Positions 16,990 to 24,452 of a stretch of DNA of 64,000 bases are shown piece by piece. The stretch spans positions 124,001-188,000 of the forward strand of contig OZ245888.1 in the NCBI GenBank assembly GCA_965229565.1, in the 5' to 3' direction. Position 1 is the stretch's first letter; each line of letters starts with the position of its first letter. This DNA comes from JANQNX01 sp040217095. GTDB lineage: Bacteria; Pseudomonadota; Gammaproteobacteria; Eutrophobiales; Eutrophobiaceae. The notes beneath the pieces were generated by a model that worked only from the letters and a program-made list of their open reading frames with translations, did no database searches and was not told where the DNA came from. The translations under genes and the position numbers were made by a program.

Positions 16990-17529
16990 TCATGACCTTA
17001 ATGGTAAGTTAAACGCTGCCAGCAGAGCGCGACCTTCTTCATCTGTCTCTGCAGTAGTGGTAATGGTGATATCCATACCGCGCAGCGTGTCTATCTTGTC
17101 ATAATCAATTTCCGGAAAAATAATCTGTTCTTTTACACCCATGTTGTAATTACCACGACCGTCAAACGATTTCGGGTTCAAGCCACGAAAGTCGCGAATA
17201 CGAGGAATTGCAACAGAGATCAGACGATCCAGGAATTCATACATGCGCTCACGGCGCAGGGTAACCTTACAACCGATTGGCCAGCCCTCACGCACCTTGA
17301 AGTTAGCAACAGATTTTCTGGCCTTGGTAACGATAGGCTTCTGACCAGCAATCTTGGTCATATCCGCGACTGCATTTTCGACAATCTTCTTGTCCGCTAC
17401 CGCTTCACCCAGACCCATGTTAAGTGTGATCTTGGTGATCTTTGGCACCTGCATTGGTGACTTGTAACCGAACTGTTCAGTTAACTGCTGTATCACCTTG
17501 CTCTTGTAATATTCCTGTAATCTAGCCAT
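16990..17529 (-). CDS. rplE: 50S ribosomal protein L5
   Basis: 5S rRNA-binding protein that contacts P-site tRNA and S13. It has 179 residues, with conserved ITLNMGLGEAVADKK and RDFRGLNPKSFDGRGNYNMG. In E. coli its start region is the S8 operator. Here only ten bases lie between rplX and rplE, so any S8 site would overlap coding sequence. Confidence 0.99.
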   Translation of the reverse strand: MARLQEYYKSKVIQQLTEQFGYKSPMQVPKITKITLNMGLGEAVADKKIVENAVADMTKIAGQKPIVTKARKSVANFKVREGWPIGCKVTLRRERMYEFLDRLISVAIPRIRDFRGLNPKSFDGRGNYNMGVKEQIIFPEIDYDKIDTLRGMDITITTTAETDEEGRALLAAFNLPLRS

Positions 17530-17539
17530 TGCCTTGCCT

Positions 17540-17860
17540 TTAAACGTCTACAACTTCGTTGTTTGATTTGAAATAACGAACCTTCCGTCCGTCTTCCAGG
17601 AAGCGAAAACCAACACGATCAGCCTTGTTGGTCACTGAATTCCAGATTGCCACGTTGGAAACATCAACCGGCTTTTCTTTCTCAATGATGCCGCCCGGGC
17701 TACCCTGCATCGGGTTGCCCTTGGTGTGGCGCTTAACCATGTTGACGTTTTCTACAGTCACCTTGTCGAGCAGTGCGTCCACCGAAAGAACAACACCGCG
17801 CTTGCCTTTGTCCTTGCCAGCGATGACAACGACTTCGTCACCTTTACGAATTTTGCTCAT
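17540..17860 (-). CDS. rplX: 50S ribosomal protein L24
   Basis: Assembly initiator of the large subunit. It has 106 residues with a KOW motif near the N-terminus (IRKGDEVVVIAGKDKGKRG). The ATG overlaps the rplN stop by one base (17860), so the pair is translationally coupled. Confidence 0.99.
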   Translation of the reverse strand: MSKIRKGDEVVVIAGKDKGKRGVVLSVDALLDKVTVENVNMVKRHTKGNPMQGSPGGIIEKEKPVDVSNVAIWNSVTNKADRVGFRFLEDGRKVRYFKSNNEVVDV

Positions 17861-18228
17861 TACAATACCTCCGGCGCCAGTGAGACAATTTTCATGAACT
17901 TCTCACTGCGAAGTTCGCGTGTAACAGGGCCGAATATACGGGTACCAATTGGCTGCAACTGGTTATTCAGTAATACCGCTGCATTGCCATCAAAGCGGAT
18001 CAGTGACCCATCCTTGCGTCGCACACCTTTACGGGTACGAACGACAACAGCGTTATAGACTTCACCTTTCTTGACCTTGCCACGTGGAATTGCTTCCTTG
18101 ATGCTGACCTTGATCACATCACCGACATTGGCATAGCGTCGCTTTGAGCCACCCAATACTTTCACACACATCACCCGGCGTGCGCCGCTGTTATCTGCTG
18201 CATCAAGTATCGTTTGCATCTGAATCAT
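17860..18228 (-). CDS. rplN: 50S ribosomal protein L14
   Basis: Large-subunit interface protein. It has 122 residues, starting MIQMQTILDAADNSGARRV, with the signature region GDVIKVSIKEAIPRGKVKKG. It is the first classical spc-operon gene, but only 21 bases separate it from rpsQ, so the S10 and spc operons look merged. Confidence 0.99.
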   Translation of the reverse strand: MIQMQTILDAADNSGARRVMCVKVLGGSKRRYANVGDVIKVSIKEAIPRGKVKKGEVYNAVVVRTRKGVRRKDGSLIRFDGNAAVLLNNQLQPIGTRIFGPVTRELRSEKFMKIVSLAPEVL

Positions 18229-18249
18229 GTGTGCTCTCTCCTAAACCCA

Positions 18250-18516
18250 CTAAACGACCAGGGCCTTGCTAACAACTTTCTGCAAGCGCCATGACTTATT
18301 CTTTGAAATTGGGCGTGTAGATTCAATTATTACCACATCACCCTCGCCACACTCATTACTCTCGTCATGAGCCATGTACTTGGTCGAACGACGCACGTAC
18401 TTGCCATACAAGGGGTGTTTCACAGTGCGCTCTACCCGTACCGAGATGGTTTTATCCATCTTGTTACTGACTACGGTGCCGGTAACCGTCTTGGCTGGTT
18501 TCATTTCTTCGCTCAT
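18250..18516 (-). CDS. rpsQ: 30S ribosomal protein S17
   Basis: Early-assembly 16S-binding protein. It has 88 residues with an OB fold and the motif GDVVIIESTRPISKNKSWRL. Its start overlaps the rpmC stop by four bases. Confidence 0.99.
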   Translation of the reverse strand: MSEEMKPAKTVTGTVVSNKMDKTISVRVERTVKHPLYGKYVRRSTKYMAHDESNECGEGDVVIIESTRPISKNKSWRLQKVVSKALVV

Positions 18517-18719
18517 GCCTGGTCACCTGCTGACATTTTCTTTTCATTAATAAGCGTGTTTATGCGCGCAATATTGCGGCGCGTTTTTTTCATTTCACTC
18601 GGTTTATCCAGTTGCCCGGTACCCTTGCGCATGCGCAGGTTAAACTGCGTGCGCAACTCTTCCAGCAACATGGTCTGCAATTCTTCTGCTGTCTTGTCTC
18701 TGAGTTCTGATGCTTTCAT
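18513..18719 (-). CDS. rpmC: 50S ribosomal protein L29
   Basis: Helical-hairpin protein at the tunnel exit, next to L23 and the trigger-factor site. It has 68 residues, starting MKASELRDKTAEELQTML and containing the conserved FNLRMRKGTGQL. It overlaps rplP by one base and rpsQ by four. Confidence 0.99.
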   Translation of the reverse strand: MKASELRDKTAEELQTMLLEELRTQFNLRMRKGTGQLDKPSEMKKTRRNIARINTLINEKKMSAGDQA

Positions 18720-19132
18720 TACAGTACCGTCCTGACTACAAACTGTGTCTTGATAGGTAGCTTGGCTGCGGCAAGTTCAAATGCTTCACGCGCCAGGTCT
18801 TCCGGAACACCTTCCATTTCATAAAGCATGCGGCCCGGCTGAATCTGGGCAACCCAGTATTCAACGTTACCCTTACCTTTACCCTGGCGGACTTCCAACG
18901 GCTTCTTGGTAACCGGCTTGTCGGGGAAGATACGAATCCATACCTTCGCGCCACGCTTGACCTTTCTGGTCAATGCTCGACGAGCGGCCTCAATTTGACG
19001 CGCAGTTATACGTCCACGACCGACAGCTTTCAGGCCATACTCGCCAAAGCTGACCTTGTTGCCTACCTGGGCAAGACCGCGATTGCGCAGTTTGCTCTGC
19101 TTTCTGAATTTTGTTCGTTTAGGTTGTAACAC
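18719..19132 (-). CDS. rplP: 50S ribosomal protein L16
   Basis: Large-subunit protein near the A-site tRNA elbow. It has 137 residues, starting MLQPKRTKFRKQSKLRNRG, with the region around RIFPDKPVTKKPLEVRQGKG. The arginine that is hydroxylated in E. coli (RQGKGKG context) is present. Confidence 0.99.
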   Translation of the reverse strand: MLQPKRTKFRKQSKLRNRGLAQVGNKVSFGEYGLKAVGRGRITARQIEAARRALTRKVKRGAKVWIRIFPDKPVTKKPLEVRQGKGKGNVEYWVAQIQPGRMLYEMEGVPEDLAREAFELAAAKLPIKTQFVVRTVL

Positions 19133-19159
19133 GTCTCTGTCCTGTAATTACTTTTTCAA

Positions 19160-19837
19160 TTAAGCCTGTGCTTCTTCAGTTGCCGAATCTTCCTCAACAT
19201 GTTGCTCATGACCAAAGACTTCGCCTTTAAAGATCCAGACCTTGATACCAATGATGCCGTAAGTTGTTTGTGCTTCTGCGGTGCCGTAATCAATATCAGC
19301 ACGCAATGTATGCAATGGAACCCGACCCTCGCGATACCACTCGGTACGCGCAATTTCAGCACCGTTCAGACGGCCACTGACGGTGATCTTTATGCCCTGT
19401 GCGCCAAGACGCATGGTATTGGTAACAGCTCGCTTCATGGCACGACGAAACATGATTCGGCGCTCAATCTGCTGGGCAACACTTTCTGCTACCAGGTAAG
19501 CATCCAGTTCCGGCTTGCGTATTTCTTCAACACTCACATGCGAAGGAACTCCCAGCATCTGGGATATTTCCATGCGAAGACGCTCAATATCTTCACCTTT
19601 CTTGCCGATCACTATGCCCGGGCGTGCTGTGTGAATAATCACACGTGCATTACCGGCGGGACGCTCGATCTGAATACGGCTGACCGATGCATTCGTCAAT
19701 TTCTTACGGATATACTCCCTGACCTTGATATCAGCATGCAGGTAATTGGCGTAGTCCTTGCTGTCTGCATACCAGGTCGAAGTCCAGTCCTTGATAATGC
19801 CCAGACGAATACCTGTTGGATTAACTTTCTGACCCAT
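19160..19837 (-). CDS. rpsC: 30S ribosomal protein S3
   Basis: mRNA-entry helicase-like protein. It has 225 residues, starting MGQKVNPTGIRLGIIKDW, with a KH domain (VIHTARPGIVIGKKGEDIERL) and the C-terminal S3 domain. The Gln/Ala/Glu-rich tail EEDSATEEAQA is short. It lies between rplV and rplP with gaps of 6 and 27 bases. Confidence 0.99.
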   Translation of the reverse strand: MGQKVNPTGIRLGIIKDWTSTWYADSKDYANYLHADIKVREYIRKKLTNASVSRIQIERPAGNARVIIHTARPGIVIGKKGEDIERLRMEISQMLGVPSHVSVEEIRKPELDAYLVAESVAQQIERRIMFRRAMKRAVTNTMRLGAQGIKITVSGRLNGAEIARTEWYREGRVPLHTLRADIDYGTAEAQTTYGIIGIKVWIFKGEVFGHEQHVEEDSATEEAQA

Positions 19838-19843
19838 ACCTGA

Positions 19844-20182
19844 TTACTCTCCGTTTTCCGCAACCGTCACAGTCAGGTGACTGGTTCGTTTCAAGATTCT
19901 GTCTGCACGACCACGCGCGCGCGGTTTCAGACGCTTCATCGTGGGTCCCTGATTTACCTGAATCGCACTGACTCGCAATTCGTCAATATCGGCACCGTCA
20001 TTGTTTTCGGCATTGGCAATCGCTGACTCCAGTACTTTCTTCAGGATGTCAGCACCTTTCTTGTTGCTGAATGCAAGAAGATTAATCGCCTTGTCCACCT
20101 GCAGACCGCGCACCTGGTCAGCAACCAGACGCAGTTTTTGCGGTGACAAATGTGTAAATTTCAATGTTGCAGAAGTAGCCAT
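19844..20182 (-). CDS. rplV: 50S ribosomal protein L22
   Basis: Tunnel-lining protein. It has 112 residues; the extended beta hairpin (LKPRARGRADRILKRTSHL) that reaches into the exit tunnel is present in normal form, with no deletion of the macrolide-resistance type. Confidence 0.99.
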   Translation of the reverse strand: MATSATLKFTHLSPQKLRLVADQVRGLQVDKAINLLAFSNKKGADILKKVLESAIANAENNDGADIDELRVSAIQVNQGPTMKRLKPRARGRADRILKRTSHLTVTVAENGE

Positions 20183-20194
20183 ACCAGTTCGCTC

Positions 20195-20467
20195 TTATTT
20201 AGTTTTTCTGTCTGCAAGGTGGCCACGGAAAGTACGCGTCAAGGCGAACTCACCCAGTTTATGGCCTACCATGTTTTCCGAGATGTAAACCGGCATATGT
20301 TCACGACCGTTATGCACACCAATTGTCAGGCCAACCATGTCAGGCATGATCATGGAACGACGCGACCATGTTTTGATTGGACGCTTGTCATTGCTTTCCC
20401 TGGCAACTTCCACCTTTTTCAACAGGTGGTGGTCAACAAAAGGACCTTTTCTAATGGAACGTGGCAC
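20195..20467 (-). CDS. rpsS: 30S ribosomal protein S19
   Basis: Head protein that forms a complex with S13. It has 90 residues, starting MPRSIRKGPFVDHHLLKK, with conserved GLTIGVHNGREHMPVYISENMVG split by turns. It is spaced two bases after rplB. Confidence 0.99.
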   Translation of the reverse strand: MPRSIRKGPFVDHHLLKKVEVARESNDKRPIKTWSRRSMIMPDMVGLTIGVHNGREHMPVYISENMVGHKLGEFALTRTFRGHLADRKTK

Positions 20468-20469
20468 GA

Positions 20470-21303
20470 TTAACCTCTCTTGTTCTTACGTTTGCGGACG
20501 ATCAAACTATCCGTTCGCTTGTTCTTTCTCGTCTTGTAACCCTTGGTTGGCACACCCCACGGACTAACCGGGTGGCGACCACCAGAAGTACGGCCTTCAC
20601 CACCACCGTGTGGGTGGTCAACCGGGTTCATAGCGACACCGCGGACGGTAGGACGAATACCACGCCAGCGCTTGGCACCAGCCTTACCCAATGCTTCCAG
20701 GGAATGTTCACCATTGCCCACTTCACCAATCGTTGCGCGGCAATCTGACAAGACCTTGCGCATTTCACCTGACCGCAGTCGCAGTGTCGCGTGTTGGCCT
20801 TCTTTGGCTACCAGCTGTACACCGGCACCGGCGCTACGAGCAAGCTGCGCACCCTTACCAGGCTTCAGTTCAACGCAGTGAACCGTGGTACCCAATGGGA
20901 CATTGCGCAATTCCATGCTGTTACCGGCATTAATACCTGCCTGGGTGCCTGACACAACCGTATCACCGGCCTGCAGACCCTTGGGCGCTATGATGTAACG
21001 TCGCTCACCGTCTGCATAAAGCAATAACGCAATATGCGCGGTACGATTGGGATCGTATTCAATTCTTTCTACTCTGGCCGAAATACCGTCTTTATTACGT
21101 TTGAAATCAATAATGCGATAGCGCTGCTTGGCACCACCACCACGATGACGAACGGTTATACGACCATTGTTGTTACGACCGGAACCTCTGCCCTGCTTCT
21201 CCAGCAATGGCTCGTGCGGCTTGCCTTTATGTAAATCAGGCGTCACCACTTTTATCATCGAGCGGCGACCGTTAGATGTCGGTTTTGGTTTAACTAATGC
21301 CAT
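20470..21303 (-). CDS. rplB: 50S ribosomal protein L2
   Basis: Large-subunit protein needed for subunit association and the peptidyl-transferase centre. It has 277 residues with the OB-fold/SH3 core and the near-universal C-terminal motif MNPVDHPHGGGEGR containing the essential histidine. The C-terminus is rich in Lys/Arg (KGYKTRKNKRTDSLIVRKR). Confidence 0.99.
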   Translation of the reverse strand: MALVKPKPTSNGRRSMIKVVTPDLHKGKPHEPLLEKQGRGSGRNNNGRITVRHRGGGAKQRYRIIDFKRNKDGISARVERIEYDPNRTAHIALLLYADGERRYIIAPKGLQAGDTVVSGTQAGINAGNSMELRNVPLGTTVHCVELKPGKGAQLARSAGAGVQLVAKEGQHATLRLRSGEMRKVLSDCRATIGEVGNGEHSLEALGKAGAKRWRGIRPTVRGVAMNPVDHPHGGGEGRTSGGRHPVSPWGVPTKGYKTRKNKRTDSLIVRKRKNKRG

Positions 21304-21316
21304 TATTCGTTACCTG

Positions 21317-21613
21317 TTAACCGCCCATGAAATCGATGTCAAAACCGGGTTTTAATTTGACATAGGCTTTCTTCCAATCAACGCGCTTGCCCGGCATGCG
21401 CGCGAACATTTTGTGCTTACCTTTTACGTTTGAAACCTGCACAGATTCAACTTCTGCACCTTCAAACATCAATTCTACTGCTTGCTTGATTTCAGGCTTG
21501 GTAGCAGATTTTGCTACCTTGAATACGTACTGGTTATTTGCTTCACCGACCATCGTCGACTTTTCAGTCACTCGTGGCTCGAGCAATACATTCATTAATT
21601 TTTCCTGATTCAT
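21317..21613 (-). CDS. rplW: 50S ribosomal protein L23
   Basis: Docking site for trigger factor and SRP at the tunnel exit. It has 98 residues with VTEKSTMVGEANNQYVF and the basic loop GKHKMFARMPGKRVDWKKAY. Its start overlaps the rplD stop by four bases. Confidence 0.99.
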   Translation of the reverse strand: MNQEKLMNVLLEPRVTEKSTMVGEANNQYVFKVAKSATKPEIKQAVELMFEGAEVESVQVSNVKGKHKMFARMPGKRVDWKKAYVKLKPGFDIDFMGG

Positions 21614-22227
21614 GACAGCCAGGCCTCTACCTTTTCCAGTGCTGCCTTGGTGATCAGCACTTTTTCAAAACCTATCAGTGAATACGGATCAATTTCATCG
21701 GTATCAATCACATCAACCCTGGGCAGGTTTCTGATACCCAGGTAAAGTTTCTCGGTTAATTCGTCCGTGATAATCAATACATCTTCAAGACCAAGCTCTG
21801 CCAGCTTCTGCTGTGCCAACCTGGTCTTGGCTTCATCAATATCAAACTCATCAATCGCTATCAGGCGTTCCTGGCGCAGCAGTTCCGAGAAGATAGAACG
21901 CATGGCGCCACGGTACATTTTCTTGTTCAGTTTTTTACTGTAATCACGCGGCTTTGCAGCGAAAGTAACACCACCGCTACGCCATAATGGGCTGCGAATG
22001 GTACCTGCCCGGGCGCGACCCGTGCCTTTCTGGCGCCATGGCTTCTTGCCACCGCCACGCACTTCTGAACGACTGCGTTGTGCCTTGGTGCCAGCACGAG
22101 AGCCGGCCATATAAGTCGTTAGTACCTGGTGTACCAACGGCTCGTTAAATTCGGCCGAGAACACAGCGTCAGCTACTTCCAGCTTTGCTGCTTTCTTTTT
22201 GCCTGATTGTTGTAGTGATAATTCCAT
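21610..22227 (-). CDS. rplD: 50S ribosomal protein L4
   Basis: Tunnel protein, and in E. coli also the regulator of the S10 operon through its leader. It has 205 residues with the extended loop AGSRAGTKAQRSRSEVRGGG reaching into the tunnel. The S10 leader that L4 would bind has no room here, because tuf and rpsJ are five bases apart. Confidence 0.99.
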   Translation of the reverse strand: MELSLQQSGKKKAAKLEVADAVFSAEFNEPLVHQVLTTYMAGSRAGTKAQRSRSEVRGGGKKPWRQKGTGRARAGTIRSPLWRSGGVTFAAKPRDYSKKLNKKMYRGAMRSIFSELLRQERLIAIDEFDIDEAKTRLAQQKLAELGLEDVLIITDELTEKLYLGIRNLPRVDVIDTDEIDPYSLIGFEKVLITKAALEKVEAWLS

Positions 22228-22232
22228 CGCTG

Positions 22233-22883
22233 TTATGCCTTGTTACGCTGCTTGATAGAAGGTTTAACGACAACCTTGCCGCCTTTTGAGGTCGGCACTG
22301 AGCCTTTAATTAAAAGCAGGTTTCTTTCGCTATCGACTCGAACCACTTCCAGGTTCTGAATAGTGCGTTGCTTGTTACCCATCTGGCCGGCCATTTTCTT
22401 ACCCTTGAAAACACGACCCGGGGTCTGACATTGGCCAATTGAACCCGGCGCCCTGTGTGACAGCGAGTTACCATGTGAATTGCGCTGGCCGGCAAAATGA
22501 TGACGCTTGATGGCACCGGCAAAACCCTTACCGATTGTTGTGCCGGTCACGTCTACTTTCTGACCTGCTTCAAACATATCAACCTTGATTTCAGTACCAG
22601 CCGGATACTGCTCTGCTTCAGCCGCATCGATACGATACTCAAGCAAACCTTCAGCCGCTTCCAGGTTAGCCTTGGCAAAATTACCGGCCATGGACTTGGT
22701 TAAAGCAGAAGGTTTCTTCTTGCCCCATGCCACCTGCAAGGCGTCGTAACCATTGGCCTCGGAAGTCATCAAGCCAGCGACCAGGTTAGGTGCAGCTTCA
22801 ACCACGGTAACTGACACTGAATCACCATCTTCAGTGAACACCCGTGTCATTCCGCGTTTTCTGCCTACAATTCCAATCGTCAT
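22233..22883 (-). CDS. rplC: 50S ribosomal protein L3
   Basis: Early-assembly protein reaching towards the peptidyl-transferase centre. It has 216 residues, starting MTIGIVGRKRGMTRVF. The loop GSIGQCQTPGRVFKGKKMAG carries the glutamine that PrmB methylates in E. coli, with Cys replacing the usual Asn just before it. Confidence 0.99.
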   Translation of the reverse strand: MTIGIVGRKRGMTRVFTEDGDSVSVTVVEAAPNLVAGLMTSEANGYDALQVAWGKKKPSALTKSMAGNFAKANLEAAEGLLEYRIDAAEAEQYPAGTEIKVDMFEAGQKVDVTGTTIGKGFAGAIKRHHFAGQRNSHGNSLSHRAPGSIGQCQTPGRVFKGKKMAGQMGNKQRTIQNLEVVRVDSERNLLLIKGSVPTSKGGKVVVKPSIKQRNKA

Positions 22884-22905
22884 CGTAATTCAACCAGTTT
22901 CTAAA

Positions 22906-23220
22906 TTAGTTAAGTTTGATTTGCACATCGACACCGGCAGCCAGGTCCAGCTTCATCAGTGCATCAACTGTCTTGTCCGTCGGATTTACAATATCCATCA
23001 AACGTTTATGGGTGCGTATCTCGTATTGATCGCGCGCGTCCTTGTTGACGTGCGGCGAGATCAAAACGGTAAAACGCTCTTTTTTCGTCGGTAAAGGAAT
23101 CGGGCCTTTAATCTGGGCACCGGTTCGACGTGCCGTTTCGACAATCTCCTTGGTAGATTGATCGATCAGGCGATGGTCAAAAGCCTTTAGACGTATTCTG
23201 ATTATTTGATTAGCTGCCAT
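22906..23220 (-). CDS. rpsJ: 30S ribosomal protein S10 (NusE)
   Basis: Ribosomal head protein and antitermination factor NusE, which links NusG to the ribosome. It has 104 residues, starting MAANQIIRIRLKAFDHRL, with the family motif PTKKERFTVLISPHVNKDARDQ. It begins five bases after the tuf stop, so the str and S10 operons are physically fused and the usual S10 leader is missing. Confidence 0.99.
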   Translation of the reverse strand: MAANQIIRIRLKAFDHRLIDQSTKEIVETARRTGAQIKGPIPLPTKKERFTVLISPHVNKDARDQYEIRTHKRLMDIVNPTDKTVDALMKLDLAAGVDVQIKLN

Positions 23221-23225
23221 CGAAG

Positions 23226-24416
23226 TTACTCAATGATCTTCGAGACCACACCGGCCCCAACAGTACGGCCGCCTTCGCGTATCGCAAAGCGCAGACCCTC
23301 TTCCATCGCAATCGGGTTGATCAGTTTTACCGTGATCTTCACGTTGTCGCCCGGCATCACCATCTCGGTCCCTTCCGGTAATTCCACCGCCCCCGTCACG
23401 TCCGTCGTACGGAAGTAAAACTGCGGCCGGTAGTTGTTGAAGAACGGCGTATGACGGCCTCCTTCATCCTTACTCAATACATACACTTCTGCTTCAAAGT
23501 GCGTGTGCGGCGTAATCGTGCCCGGCTTACATAACACCTGGCCGCGCTCCACGTCTTCACGTTTGGTACCGCGCAGCAACACGCCCACGTTGTCTCCCGC
23601 CTGGCCTTCGTCCAGTAACTTACGGAACATCTCTACACCGGTACACGTCGTCTTCTGCGTGTCCTTAATGCCCACAATCTCGATTTCTTCGCCAACCTTC
23701 ACAATCCCGCGCTCAACACGTCCCGTTACCACCGTACCGCGACCCGAGATACTGAATACGTCTTCAATCGGCATCAAGAACGGCTGGTCCACCGGGCGTT
23801 CCGGGATCGGAATGTATTCATCCATCGCCGCAACCAGTTTCTCAATCGACGGAATACCGATGTCTGACGTGTCGCCTTCTATCGCTTTCAGCGCAGAGCC
23901 GGTAATCACCGGCGTGTCGTCACCCGGGAATTCATAACTGTCCAGCAGCTCGCGCACTTCCATCTCAACCAGTTCCAGCAATTCAGCGTCATCCACCTGG
24001 TCGGCCTTGTTCAAATACACCACGATCTTCGGTACACCCACCTGGCGCGCCAGCAGAATATGCTCACGCGTCTGCGGCATCGGACCGTCCGCCGCGCTAC
24101 ATACCAGGATGGCGCCGTCCATCTGCGCCGCACCCGTAATCATGTTCTTCACGTAGTCCGCGTGTCCCGGGCAGTCCACGTGCGCGTAGTGACGACCTTC
24201 GCTTTCATACTCCACGTGCGCCGTCGCGATCGTGATTCCGCGCTCGCGCTCTTCCGGGGCGTTGTCAATCTGGTCATACGCCTTCGATTCACCACCGAAC
24301 TTCTCCGACATCGTCTTTGTGATCGCCGCCGTTAAAGTCGTCTTACCATGGTCCACATGGCCTATCGTTCCCACGTTGACGTGCGGCTTCTTACGTTCAA
24401 ATTTTTCCTTGGACAC
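23226..24416 (-). CDS. tuf: Elongation factor Tu, copy 1 (GTG start)
   Basis: GTPase that delivers aminoacyl-tRNA to the ribosome. It has 396 residues with G1 GHVDHGKTT, G3 DCPGHADY, G4 NKAD and the C-terminal beta barrels. The start codon is GTG and the stop TAA. The gene differs from the copy at 39788 at only about six bases, so the proteins are identical. Thr, Ala, Pro and Ser codons favour ACG, GCG, CCG and TCG, unlike adjoining fusA and rpsJ. It is the last gene of the str group (rpsL-rpsG-fusA-tuf), directly before rpsJ. Confidence 0.99.
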   Translation of the reverse strand: MSKEKFERKKPHVNVGTIGHVDHGKTTLTAAITKTMSEKFGGESKAYDQIDNAPEERERGITIATAHVEYESEGRHYAHVDCPGHADYVKNMITGAAQMDGAILVCSAADGPMPQTREHILLARQVGVPKIVVYLNKADQVDDAELLELVEMEVRELLDSYEFPGDDTPVITGSALKAIEGDTSDIGIPSIEKLVAAMDEYIPIPERPVDQPFLMPIEDVFSISGRGTVVTGRVERGIVKVGEEIEIVGIKDTQKTTCTGVEMFRKLLDEGQAGDNVGVLLRGTKREDVERGQVLCKPGTITPHTHFEAEVYVLSKDEGGRHTPFFNNYRPQFYFRTTDVTGAVELPEGTEMVMPGDNVKITVKLINPIAMEEGLRFAIREGGRTVGAGVVSKIIE

Positions 24417-24452
24417 GGCTAATCACCTCTTCTTAATACTTGTTTTAAACAA

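Noticed and set aside
19199..19843. A 214-codon open frame on the plus strand opposite rpsC
   Set aside because: It mirrors rpsC, has no ribosome-binding site and no recognisable protein features; it is explained by codon bias of the real gene.
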